A program made the translations under genes and the position numbers. DNA of 11,486 bases from CAZBPZ01 sp964493955 (lineage in GTDB: Bacteria; Chloroflexota; Dehalococcoidia; Dehalococcoidales; Fen-1064): assembly GCA_964493955.1 (NCBI GenBank), contig CAZBPZ010000051.1, positions 1 through 11,486 of the forward strand, in the 5' to 3' direction. This document shows, in pieces, positions 1 through 6,448 of this stretch; within the stretch, counting starts at the first letter, position 1, and the number at the start of each line of letters is the position of its first letter. A model generated the notes under the pieces. It was not told where the DNA came from, ran no database searches, and was given only the letters and a program-made list of their open reading frames with translations.

Positions 1-939
1 ACTTACCAGTTCTTTTGCCTGAGCTTCATCCTCCTCTGCGGTCTTCCTCCGTGGGCGGGTACCTTTAATGGGTCGCGTCTCTACCCGGTCTCCCTGAAGG
101 CGGAGAAATCTTTCTGGTGAAGCGCAGACTACTGTGACTTCATCAAAACCGAGATAACAGGCAAAGGGTGCCGGGTTTATCTGACGTAACCGCCGATATA
201 GTTCATAGGGGGTAATAGCAAGCTCAGCTTCAAAGCGTTGAGAGAGGTTCACCTCGAAGATATCGCCGTTGATGATGTACTGGCGCGCCCTGGCCACGGC
301 GCGGACGTACTCCTCGTGGCTGAAATTACCCCGCAGGGCCGAGGCCGCCGCCACCCGCCCGGCCGGCGACTCGTCTGCCACCGGGCGGGGCATCCCCGCC
401 CGGAGCCGTTGCCTTACCTCCTCGAGGCGCTGGCGGGCACGGGCCAGCCGGGCCGACTCATCACTCTCGGGGAAGCCAGTGGATACCAGGTACGCCCTCC
501 CCTGCAGATGGTCAAAGGCCAGCACCACGTCATAAAAGCCGAAGCACAGCTCCGGTAGTTGCAGGTCGTCCACGGCCCGGGCCGGGAGGCGCTCAATGAA
601 ACGGCAGAGGTCATAGCTCAAGTAGCCGACCGCCCCGCCGGGCAGCGGCACCGGCACATTCGAAGCGTCCAGCCGGTAGCGGCGGTGCAGCCCCGCCAGC
701 ACGTCGATCGGGTTGCCACGGCAGGCGGTTATCTCGCCATCCCGGTGGATGGTGCACTCCTCCCCCCGTGTGCTCAGGACCAGGAAGGGCCGGCTCCCCA
801 TGAAGGAGTAGCGCCCCAGCTTGTGGTGGTCCATGCCGCTATCAAGGAAAAAGCAGAAAGGCTCACCACGGAAAAGCTCGAAGGTCTCCAGGGGGGAGGG
901 GGCTGGTGTAATCTCCTCGCAGAGGGGACGCCGCGACAT
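1..939 (-). CDS. pabB: Aminodeoxychorismate synthase component I (PabB), 3' end cut by window
   Basis: Makes 4-amino-4-deoxychorismate from chorismate with ammonia from a PabA glutaminase, the first committed step to p-aminobenzoate and folate. I translated 313 codons from ATG 939 down to base 1; about 150 C-terminal residues of the chorismate-binding domain lie outside the window. Visible family motifs are GGAVGYLSYD (residues 101-110), GDIFEVNLS (225-233) and PIKGT (290-294). Lys292 in PIKGT is the PabB-specific active-site lysine; anthranilate synthase TrpE has alanine there, so PabB is preferred over TrpE. ATG 939 was chosen because it lies about 18 nt downstream of a good promoter (964-992). 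In-frame GTG codons at 960 and 999 are at or upstream of the predicted transcript start. The Shine-Dalgarno is weak. The last 240 bases are clearly lower in GC than the rest of the gene. It diverges from the hotdog operon. Confidence 0.9.
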   Translation of the reverse strand, partial: MSRRPLCEEITPAPSPLETFELFRGEPFCFFLDSGMDHHKLGRYSFMGSRPFLVLSTRGEECTIHRDGEITACRGNPIDVLAGLHRRYRLDASNVPVPLPGGAVGYLSYDLCRFIERLPARAVDDLQLPELCFGFYDVVLAFDHLQGRAYLVSTGFPESDESARLARARQRLEEVRQRLRAGMPRPVADESPAGRVAAASALRGNFSHEEYVRAVARARQYIINGDIFEVNLSQRFEAELAITPYELYRRLRQINPAPFACYLGFDEVTVVCASPERFLRLQGDRVETRPIKGTRPRRKTAEEDEAQAKELVS

Positions 940-963
940 CAAATCGTACCGGTCCAGCACCCC

Positions 964-992
964 ATGATAGCGTAGCCGCGGGCCAACGTCAA
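964..992 (-). promoter_or_regulatory. Sigma70-like promoter for pabB
   Basis: Read on the minus strand, TTGACG (992-987) and TATCAT (969-964) are separated by exactly 17 bp, each matching the consensus hexamer at 5 of 6 positions. Transcription would start near 957, leaving a leader of about 18 nt before ATG 939. This is a sequence match only. Confidence 0.6.
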
Positions 993-1025
993 TTTGCACC
1001 GGGGGTAGCCGGCGTGGCCGGCCGC

Positions 1026-1034
1026 TGCTAAAAT
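1026..1034 (+). promoter_or_regulatory. Extended -10 promoter for the hotdog operon
   Basis: TGC followed by TAAAAT (1029-1034) forms an extended -10 element matching the consensus hexamer at 5 of 6 positions. No good -35 lies at the right distance, which is tolerated by extended -10 promoters. The predicted start near 1041 leaves about 22 nt before GTG 1063, including the Shine-Dalgarno GGAGGT at 1052-1057. Confidence 0.45.
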
Positions 1035-1062
1035 AGCGCCACTCACGTGCTGGAGGTGGGCC

Positions 1063-1464
1063 GTGGACAGCCAGGCAAACTACGAGGCGATACCCATCGG
1101 CCTCGAGCTGGGGCCGCTGGAGCTGGTGCTTGACGAGGCATTCGTCCGGGAACGGCTGGGGCTGACGCAGTGGCAGGCGCAAAGCCTGCTGGAAAGGGGT
1201 ATTGTGCCCCCGGGTTTCACCATCAGCCACCACGCCCGCATGAAGTTTGATGCCCTGCCGCAGATGCGCGTCTCCATCTGGGCCAGGAGTGAGCAGGAGT
1301 TCCTCAAGCCAATGAAGCTCGGCGGCCGGGTCTGCATACGCGGCCGTGTCGTGGAGAAGTACCTGAAGCGTGGCCGCCGCTACCTGGTGACCGAGCTGGA
1401 GACCACCGACGAAACCGGCGACGTGGTGCTGCGAAGCCGGGAGACCGGCATCTACGTGGAGTAG
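1063..1464 (+). CDS. MaoC/FAS1-like hotdog dehydratase, N-terminal-type subunit
   Basis: A 133-residue single hotdog-fold protein resembling the MaoC_dehydrat_N (FAS1-like dehydratase) family, whose members act on 3-hydroxyacyl-CoA/enoyl-CoA or related acyl thioesters. The N-terminal half is short and variable. The C-terminal half has the family pattern of a 'F..P...G..V.++G.V' strand-turn-strand around residues 86-107 (FLKPMKLGGRVCIRGRVVEK), then a basic turn (KRGRRY) and a strand ending with TGIYV. It lacks the catalytic His/Asp motif of R-specific hydratases, so it is probably the non-catalytic partner of the next gene, as in two-subunit enzymes of this type. The start is GTG 1063 with GGAGGT five bases upstream. 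The substrate cannot be told from sequence. The gene lies 13 nt before its partner. Confidence 0.7.
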   Translation: MDSQANYEAIPIGLELGPLELVLDEAFVRERLGLTQWQAQSLLERGIVPPGFTISHHARMKFDALPQMRVSIWARSEQEFLKPMKLGGRVCIRGRVVEKYLKRGRRYLVTELETTDETGDVVLRSRETGIYVE

Positions 1465-1477
1465 GCAGGAGGCGAGC

Positions 1478-1879
1478 ATGAAAAAGACAGGCAGGCTATC
1501 CGTTGGGGAAGAGATACCGCCCCTTGTGAAGACCGCCTACATGCCGATTGACCCCGATACCCGCAACGTCATCCACACCGATGACTACGCGCGCAGCTTC
1601 GGGATGCGGGGTGCCCTCATCGGCGGCTCCACCCTGCTGAGCTACGTGCTGGAGATGCTCTACCGCTACTTCGGGGACGCCTGGCTCTACCACGGCCGCA
1701 TCAAGGTCTCATACATCGGCGGCGGTGCCATCAACGGCGACGTGGTGACAGTCCACGGCCGGGTGTCCGGCTACACGGCCGAGGCGGCCGGCGAACGGAT
1801 GGCCCTCGAAGTCTGGATGGAGCGCCAGGACGGGCAGAAAATCGTCGTCGGCGAGGCAAGCTGCCGCCTCGGTAACTAG
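1478..1879 (+). CDS. MaoC-like hotdog dehydratase/hydratase, catalytic-type subunit
   Basis: A 133-residue hotdog protein of the MaoC dehydratase family, probably adding water to or removing it from an acyl-CoA thioester. The hydratase signature is recognisable at residues 27-38 (DTRNVIHTDDYA), with His33 as the likely catalytic histidine, followed by the glycine-rich helix start GMRGALIGG (42-50). In the classic R-hydratase pattern (GDxNPxH) the catalytic Asp lies five residues before the His. Here the nearest Asp, Asp27, is six before it, so the active-site assignment is tentative. AGGAGG (1467-1472) precedes ATG 1478 by five bases. It most likely forms a heterodimer or double-hotdog with the product of the preceding gene. 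It converges on the MFS gene, with the TAG stops of both genes inside ACTAGT (1875-1880). Confidence 0.75.
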   Translation: MKKTGRLSVGEEIPPLVKTAYMPIDPDTRNVIHTDDYARSFGMRGALIGGSTLLSYVLEMLYRYFGDAWLYHGRIKVSYIGGGAINGDVVTVHGRVSGYTAEAAGERMALEVWMERQDGQKIVVGEASCRLGN

Positions 1880-3180
1880 TCAAGCTGGCGCAGCCGCCGG
1901 GCGAAGAGAAGGGCTCCCAGCGAGACCGCTGCCAGCACGGCGGCAAACCCGCCGACGACCCACTGCACCCCGAATACCTCGGCCAGAAGGCCGGCGGCAA
2001 ACGTGCCGAAGCTCGTCAGGCCGAACTGCATCATGTAGATGCTCATCACCCGGCCGCGGTACTCGTCGTCCACGTAGTACTGGATGAGGGTATTCCCCAG
2101 GGCCATCCGGGCCGTCTGCCCCAGCCCCACGAAGACGATGACACCCAGCGAGACCGCCATCGAGGTCGATGCGGCAAAGCCCATCAGGGCCAGGGACATC
2201 ACCATCGTGCCGAGTATCAGCAGCAGCCCCCGCCTGCGGTTGGGCAGCGAGGCCAGCACCAGCGAGCCGGTGATGGCCCCGACCCCGGAAACGCTCATCA
2301 GCACCCCCAGACCACCCGAACCAACCTTCAGCACGTCCTCGGTGAAGACCGGCAACAGCATCATGTAGGGCATGGAAAGCAGCACCGCCAGCAGGGTAAA
2401 CAGCAGGATGAACATGATGATAGTCTGGCGGCGCAGGTAGCGCACGCCCTCGATAATATCCGCCACGGCACTGCGCGTGGGAACGCTCACCCTGCCCGTC
2501 ACCGGCAGGAAAGCAATAAACAACGTGCCCAGAATGTAAAGGCCCGCCATCGTCAGGTAGATTGCCCGGAACCCCCAGGCCTCAATCAGGAACCCGGCCG
2601 CCGCCGGGGCCAGCATCCGCATGGCGCTGGTGCCGAGGTTACTCAGGGAGACGGCATTAAGGAGTCGCTCCTCGCCCACAATCTCCGGCATGATGGCCTG
2701 CCGCGAGGGCATCATCAGCCCCATGACCGTCCCCTGGATGACCGAGGCCGCCGCCAGCACCCACCACGAACCGGCACGCGCGACGCTCAGGTAGCCCGCC
2801 ACGAGGGCCGCCGCAATCCCCAGGGAGACCAGCGCCGATAGCGCCTGCCCCATGAGCATGACCCGCTTTTTTGGCAGGCGGTCGGCCAGCACCCCGCCGA
2901 AGAGCGAGAGGAGAAGCATGGGCACGGCGTGGAAGAGGGACATCATGCCGAGGATGGCCACCGAGCCGGTGATACGGTACACCAGCAACGAGCGGGCGAT
3001 GAGCTGCATATTCATGGCCGCCATCTGGCACATCAGTGCGCCCCAGAAGAGCCTGAAGGTGCCGTTCCTGAGCGAGGCGAAGGTGCGCACCTCCCGCACC
3101 CTGGCCAGCAGGCCACGGGGAAGGCCTATCTCAGTACCGGTCTCGTCCGGGACGGGGAAAATGGGCGGTCTGGCTGACAA
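1876..3180 (-). CDS. MFS transporter (MFS_3/EntS-like efflux type)
   Basis: A 434-residue major facilitator superfamily membrane protein, a length typical for 12-helix carriers. A hydrophilic N-terminal tail of about 40 residues leads into alternating hydrophobic segments. The MFS motif A signature GGVLADRLPKKRVM lies at residues 95-108, in the loop between helices 2 and 3. The phrase FRLFWGALMCQMAAMNMQ (43-60) resembles the EntS-like MFS_3 subfamily, mostly proton-driven exporters of small molecules. The substrate is unknown. The start is TTG 3180 with AAGGTG about eight bases upstream; the next in-frame ATG would remove the start of the first helix. It lies 78 nt downstream of the methyltransferase gene on the same strand and may be co-transcribed with it, which would suggest export of, or resistance to, a methylated or methylatable compound (inference only). 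Confidence 0.85.
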   Translation of the reverse strand: MSARPPIFPVPDETGTEIGLPRGLLARVREVRTFASLRNGTFRLFWGALMCQMAAMNMQLIARSLLVYRITGSVAILGMMSLFHAVPMLLLSLFGGVLADRLPKKRVMLMGQALSALVSLGIAAALVAGYLSVARAGSWWVLAAASVIQGTVMGLMMPSRQAIMPEIVGEERLLNAVSLSNLGTSAMRMLAPAAAGFLIEAWGFRAIYLTMAGLYILGTLFIAFLPVTGRVSVPTRSAVADIIEGVRYLRRQTIIMFILLFTLLAVLLSMPYMMLLPVFTEDVLKVGSGGLGVLMSVSGVGAITGSLVLASLPNRRRGLLLILGTMVMSLALMGFAASTSMAVSLGVIVFVGLGQTARMALGNTLIQYYVDDEYRGRVMSIYMMQFGLTSFGTFAAGLLAEVFGVQWVVGGFAAVLAAVSLGALLFARRLRQLD

Positions 3181-3258
3181 AGCACCAACACCTTAGCCGG
3201 GGCGGTGGCCGCGATGTCCCCCATTCTACGTCAGGGCGCGCCGGGGCAGCAAACCGCC

Positions 3259-4002
3259 CTACCGGCGGCGGCAGAGGAAGAAGGCACGCTCCGCCCGGGG
3301 CGCAAGGGGTACCAGGCCGCGCCGGTCGTCCAGACTGTACACCTCGGCCCCTGTCAGGCCGGCCCGGGCCAGTGCCGCCAGCACCTCCTCGGGGCTGTGG
3401 CACTTCTGCCGGAGGGTGAAATCAGTCCGCTTCCAGCCGTTGTCCTGCGTCATCACGGTGACATCAAAACAGGCCACCTTATTCTCCGGGTCGTAGCTGG
3501 TGCGGACGACGCAGAGAAGGTCATCCTCAACGATGCCGAAGTTGTCATGCCAGGCGAGGCTAAAGCCGGCTTCCAGGTTAAGGTCAAAGAAGAACGGGGC
3601 GCCGCCCCTGAGGGCGGCCCGGACACACCGGAAGACATCCTCCAGCTCCCCGGCGGTCATGACATGGTTGAGGCTATCAAAGATGCAGATGGCGGCGTCA
3701 AACCGGTGCGGCAGGGTGAAAGAGCGGGCATCGGCGTGGACGAAGGTAGCGGCCGGGGCGTTCTGGCGGGCGAAGCGCAGCATCTCCGGGGAGCCGTCCA
3801 CGCCGGTCACGGAGTAGCCAAGGGCGGTCAGGGTGGCCGCCATCTGGCCGGTGCCACAGCAGAGGTCAAGGATGCTCGCCCCCGGCGGCAGCCGGCGCAG
3901 CACCAGCCGCTCAACCAGAGGAAAGGCGAACCGGGTAAACTCGTCGCCCCAGTACTTGTTATAGACCCGGGCAAACGGGTCATAGTCCGAGTAAATGGCC
4001 AC
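3259..4002 (-). CDS. Class I SAM-dependent methyltransferase
   Basis: A 247-residue cytosolic Rossmann-fold methyltransferase, close to the Methyltransf_25/11 families. SAM-binding motif I is ILDLCCGTGQ (residues 44-53), the acidic end of strand 2 is VTGVDGSPEML (65-75), and motif II/III is around HADARSF (89-95) and FDAAICIFDSLNHV (101-114). The N-terminal pattern YDPFARVYNKYWGDEF (7-22) is usual for small-molecule or uncharacterised methyltransferases of this group; the acceptor is unknown. The C-terminal half carries a beta-rich segment (residues 135-200) that probably shapes the substrate pocket. The start is GTG 4002 with a GGGGGAG Shine-Dalgarno about eight bases upstream. A leftward promoter lies at 4056-4084. 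It is followed on the same strand by the MFS exporter. Confidence 0.85.
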   Translation of the reverse strand: MAIYSDYDPFARVYNKYWGDEFTRFAFPLVERLVLRRLPPGASILDLCCGTGQMAATLTALGYSVTGVDGSPEMLRFARQNAPAATFVHADARSFTLPHRFDAAICIFDSLNHVMTAGELEDVFRCVRAALRGGAPFFFDLNLEAGFSLAWHDNFGIVEDDLLCVVRTSYDPENKVACFDVTVMTQDNGWKRTDFTLRQKCHSPEEVLAALARAGLTGAEVYSLDDRRGLVPLAPRAERAFFLCRRR

Positions 4003-4055
4003 CGAGACCGCTCCCCCGGCCCCGCGCCGGAGACCACCCTTCTCCTGTTCTCCTG

Positions 4056-4084
4056 ATTGTAGCCCTCCCCGGGGAAATAGTGAA
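4056..4084 (-). promoter_or_regulatory. Promoter for methyltransferase-MFS genes
   Basis: On the minus strand, TTCACT (4084-4079) and TACAAT (4061-4056) are 17 bp apart, matching the sigma70 consensus at 4 and 5 of 6 positions. The expected transcript start near 4049 leaves a leader of about 47 nt before GTG 4002. Confidence 0.5.
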
Positions 4085-4138
4085 ACCGCCCGCGGCCGCC
4101 ACCACCTTCCGGGTGCCTTCGGGACGGGCGAGGGCCGC

Positions 4139-4168
4139 TGGAAATCAGGGGTATGTCTCGGCTATAAT
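4139..4168 (+). promoter_or_regulatory. Promoter of the seven-gene M20-activase-plsX-trxB unit
   Basis: A perfect TATAAT lies at 4163-4168, with TGGAAA (4 of 6 consensus matches) 18 bp upstream at 4139-4144. Transcription would start near 4175. This excludes the upstream in-frame GTG 4080 and ATG 4167 as starts of the M20 gene and favours TTG 4254, with a leader of about 80 nt. Confidence 0.5.
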
Positions 4169-4175
4169 GTGGCCG

Positions 4176-4217
4176 ACTCCGGCGGCACTCCGCATCCCCA
4201 TCGGCCGGAGTACTCCG
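4176..4217 (+). repeat. ACTCCG repeats and 12-bp palindrome in the operon leader
   Basis: ACTCCG occurs at 4176-4181, 4187-4192 and 4212-4217. The first two copies are 11 bp apart, about one helical turn. The third forms the right half of the perfect palindrome CGGAGTACTCCG (4206-4217). The block starts about eight bases after the TATAAT box. It could be a repressor site or only chance in GC-rich DNA; a short GCCG/CGGC hairpin (4172-4183) is also possible. Confidence 0.3.
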
Positions 4218-4253
4218 CGTCGCAGGGCAGACGGGACCTACCGTGGGGGGAGT

Positions 4254-5429
4254 TTGGACGCAGGGAAGCTCAAGGCCACTGTCAGAGCCAGGATAGATGC
4301 CGAGCGCCCCCGGCTTGTCACGCTGGCGCGCCAGATTCACGCCAATCCCGAACCCGGCTTCAGGGAGACCAGGGCTTCCGGCTGGCTGACCGGGTACCTG
4401 GAAGAAAAGGGGTTCGCGGTGGAGCGCGGCATCTGCCGCCTGCGGACCGCCTTCCGCGCCAGCTACGGCCAGGGGGCACCGGTTATTGCCCTGATAGCCG
4501 AGTACGATGCCCTGCCGGGCGTGGGCCACGCCTGCGGCCACAACATCAGCGGGGTTGCCTCGGTGGGGGCCGCCGTGGCCTGCCGGGAGGTGGTGGACAG
4601 GACGGGCGGCCAGGTCTGCGTCATCGGCACGCCGGCCGAGGAGCTGTACGGGGGCAAGGTCCTCATGGTGAAGCGGGGTGCCTTCAAGGGGGTGGACGCC
4701 GCCATGATGGCCCACGCCGGTACCGCCAACACCGCCACCACCTATGCCCTGGCCTGCCAGAACATCAACGTGGAGTTTTTCGGAAAGTCCGCCCATGCCG
4801 CCGCCCGGCCGGAGCAGGGCATAAACGCCCTGGAGGCGATGCTCCTGTCATTCAACGGCATCAACTCGCTGCGACAGCACATCCGCAGCAGCGCCCGCAT
4901 TCACGGCATCATTACTGACGGCGGCCGGGCACCCAACGTGGTCCCGGACCACGCCGCCGGCAGCTTCATCGTCAGGGCAGAAGATGACCGCTACCTGGAC
5001 GAGCTCAAGGCGAGGGTGCTGGCCTGTTTCCGGGCAGCGGCCACGGCCACGGGGGCACGCCTCAGGTACCGCTGGGACCCGGTGCGGTACGCCCCCATGA
5101 AGAACAACCTGACAATAGCCCGCCTCTTTGCCGCCAACCTGGAGAGCCTCGGGCAGCCGGTGGCCCTGACCAACGCCGGCGGTGCCCTCGGCAGCACCGA
5201 TATGGGCAACGTGAGCCAGGTGGCACCTGCCATCCACGCCACCGTGGCGATAGCACCCCCCGGCACGCTGCTGCACTCGCCCGAATTCGCCGCCGCCGCG
5301 GCCACGGATGCCGCCATGGACGGCCTCTGCCACGCCGCCCGGGCACTGGCCATGACGGTGGTGGACCTGCTGGCCGAGCCAAAAAACCTGGCGCAGGCGC
5401 GGGAGGAGTTCAAGGAAGAGATGGGATGA
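4254..5429 (+). CDS. M20-family metallo-amidohydrolase (AbgB/PM20D2-like)
   Basis: A cytosolic, probably di-metal amide hydrolase of peptidase family M20, nearest by motif to p-aminobenzoyl-glutamate hydrolase subunit B and the PM20D2 dipeptidases. With TTG 4254 it is 391 residues, normal for the family. Metal and catalytic motifs are AEYDALPGVGHACGHN (82-97), the catalytic glutamate pair in GTPAEELYGG (125-134), His154 in MMAHAG, the dimerisation-domain GKSAHAAARPEQGINA (177-192), and the late GSTDMGNVSQVAPAIH (313-328). TTG 4254 was chosen because LDAGKLK matches where family members begin and because the promoter lies downstream of the upstream start candidates. The run of G before it is only one base from the start, so initiation is uncertain; GTG 4080 would add 58 residues of low-complexity appearance. 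Its stop overlaps the next start (ATGA). The true substrate is not evident. Confidence 0.85.
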   Translation: MDAGKLKATVRARIDAERPRLVTLARQIHANPEPGFRETRASGWLTGYLEEKGFAVERGICRLRTAFRASYGQGAPVIALIAEYDALPGVGHACGHNISGVASVGAAVACREVVDRTGGQVCVIGTPAEELYGGKVLMVKRGAFKGVDAAMMAHAGTANTATTYALACQNINVEFFGKSAHAAARPEQGINALEAMLLSFNGINSLRQHIRSSARIHGIITDGGRAPNVVPDHAAGSFIVRAEDDRYLDELKARVLACFRAAATATGARLRYRWDPVRYAPMKNNLTIARLFAANLESLGQPVALTNAGGALGSTDMGNVSQVAPAIHATVAIAPPGTLLHSPEFAAAAATDAAMDGLCHAARALAMTVVDLLAEPKNLAQAREEFKEEMG

Positions 5430-6448
5430 GGGTAGGTATCCCGCGGGCGCTGCTCTACTACCAGTACTTCCCGCTGTGGAAGGCCTTTTTCGAGTACCTC
5501 GGGGCCGAGGTGGTGGTCAGCCAGCCGACCACGCGTGCCACGCTGCTGGAGGGGGCATCACGGGTGGTGGCCGATACCTGCCTGCCGGTCAAGGTATTCA
5601 CCGGCCATGTCGTGGCGCTGGCGGGTAAGTGCGACTGCCTCTTCATCCCGGTTATTCGCAGCCTCAAGCCCCGGACCTACAACTGCGCCAAGTTCCTCGG
5701 CCTGCCGGACATGACACGGGCGGTGGTGCCCGAGGCCCCCCCGATACTGGAGATTGAGATAGACGTCAACCGGGGGCGGCGCTTCCTCTACCAGTCGGTA
5801 TACCGGCTCGGACGGCGGCTGGCATGGAACCCGCTCCGGGTGCGGAGAGCCGCCAGGGCCGCCTGGCAGGCGCACCAGGAGTACGAGCGGCTGACCACCT
5901 CGGGAATGACCCGCCAGCAGGCCCTGGAGCAGGTGGCGGGCGGGGGTACGGCCGCCACCGGCAGCCGGCCGGACGGCCCCGGTCACGCGGAGATGACCAT
6001 CGCACTGGTAGGCCACGCCTACATGGTGTACGATGAGCATATCAACCATGGCCTGATGGCCCGCCTGAGAAAATACGGGGTGCGGGTGGTGGTGCCAGAG
6101 ATGCTTGACCGGGCCAGGCTTGAGGCCACCGTGCAGCACATTGTCGGCCGTGCCTACTGGACCTACGAGGAAGACGTGGTCGGGGCCGGCGGGTATTTCC
6201 TCGGTGGTGGCCCCGGTCCGGCCGGGCCGGTAGTTGATGGGGTCATCGGGGTGATGGCCTTCGGCTGCGGGCCGGACTCGCTGATGATGGAAATCGTCAG
6301 CCGCGAGGCAGCCCGGCACCGGGAAGTACCCTTCATGTGCCTCACCCTGGAAGAGCACAGCTCGGAGGCGGGTATTGTCACCCGAATCGAGGCATTCCTG
6401 GACATGATAGCGCGCCGCAAGCGGAGGTACCAGGCAGCATGCGTGTAA
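5426..6448 (+). CDS. COG3580/DUF2229-like acyl-CoA dehydratase activase-related protein
   Basis: A 340-residue protein matching the DUF2229/COG3580 part of very large CoA-enzyme activase polypeptides. Its biochemical role is not established. The N-terminus MRVGIPRALLYYQYFPLWKA is the family hallmark, followed by conserved cysteine sites: ADTCLPVKVF (Cys52), KCDCLFIP (Cys69, Cys71), YNCAKFLGLPDM (Cys87), FGCGPDS (Cys281) and FMCLTLEEHSSEAG (Cys305). These are plausible iron-sulfur ligands. The C-terminal third ends with IVTRIEAFLDMIARRK, a feature shared with the next protein and with HgdB-type dehydratase subunits. A variable Gly/Pro-rich linker sits at 171-187. No membrane segment or signal peptide is seen. 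It overlaps the M20 stop by four bases and the next gene by ten, suggesting translational coupling. Confidence 0.8.
   Translation: MRVGIPRALLYYQYFPLWKAFFEYLGAEVVVSQPTTRATLLEGASRVVADTCLPVKVFTGHVVALAGKCDCLFIPVIRSLKPRTYNCAKFLGLPDMTRAVVPEAPPILEIEIDVNRGRRFLYQSVYRLGRRLAWNPLRVRRAARAAWQAHQEYERLTTSGMTRQQALEQVAGGGTAATGSRPDGPGHAEMTIALVGHAYMVYDEHINHGLMARLRKYGVRVVVPEMLDRARLEATVQHIVGRAYWTYEEDVVGAGGYFLGGGPGPAGPVVDGVIGVMAFGCGPDSLMMEIVSREAARHREVPFMCLTLEEHSSEAGIVTRIEAFLDMIARRKRRYQAACV

Noticed and set aside
3205..4056. Long plus-strand open frame (283 residues) opposite the methyltransferase
   Set aside because: It is antisense to a clear methyltransferase, rich in Gly, Ala and Arg with no recognisable domain, and is a usual shadow frame of GC-rich coding DNA.
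3828..4796. Minus-strand open frame (322 residues) across the divergent region and the M20 gene
   Set aside because: Its sequence is low-complexity and lies opposite the conserved M20 metal-binding region; its tail only repeats the methyltransferase DNA in another frame.
5558..6358. Minus-strand open frame (266 residues) opposite the COG3580-like gene
   Set aside because: The composition is that of a shadow frame (Gly/His/Pro/Arg-rich), with no domain and no promoter.
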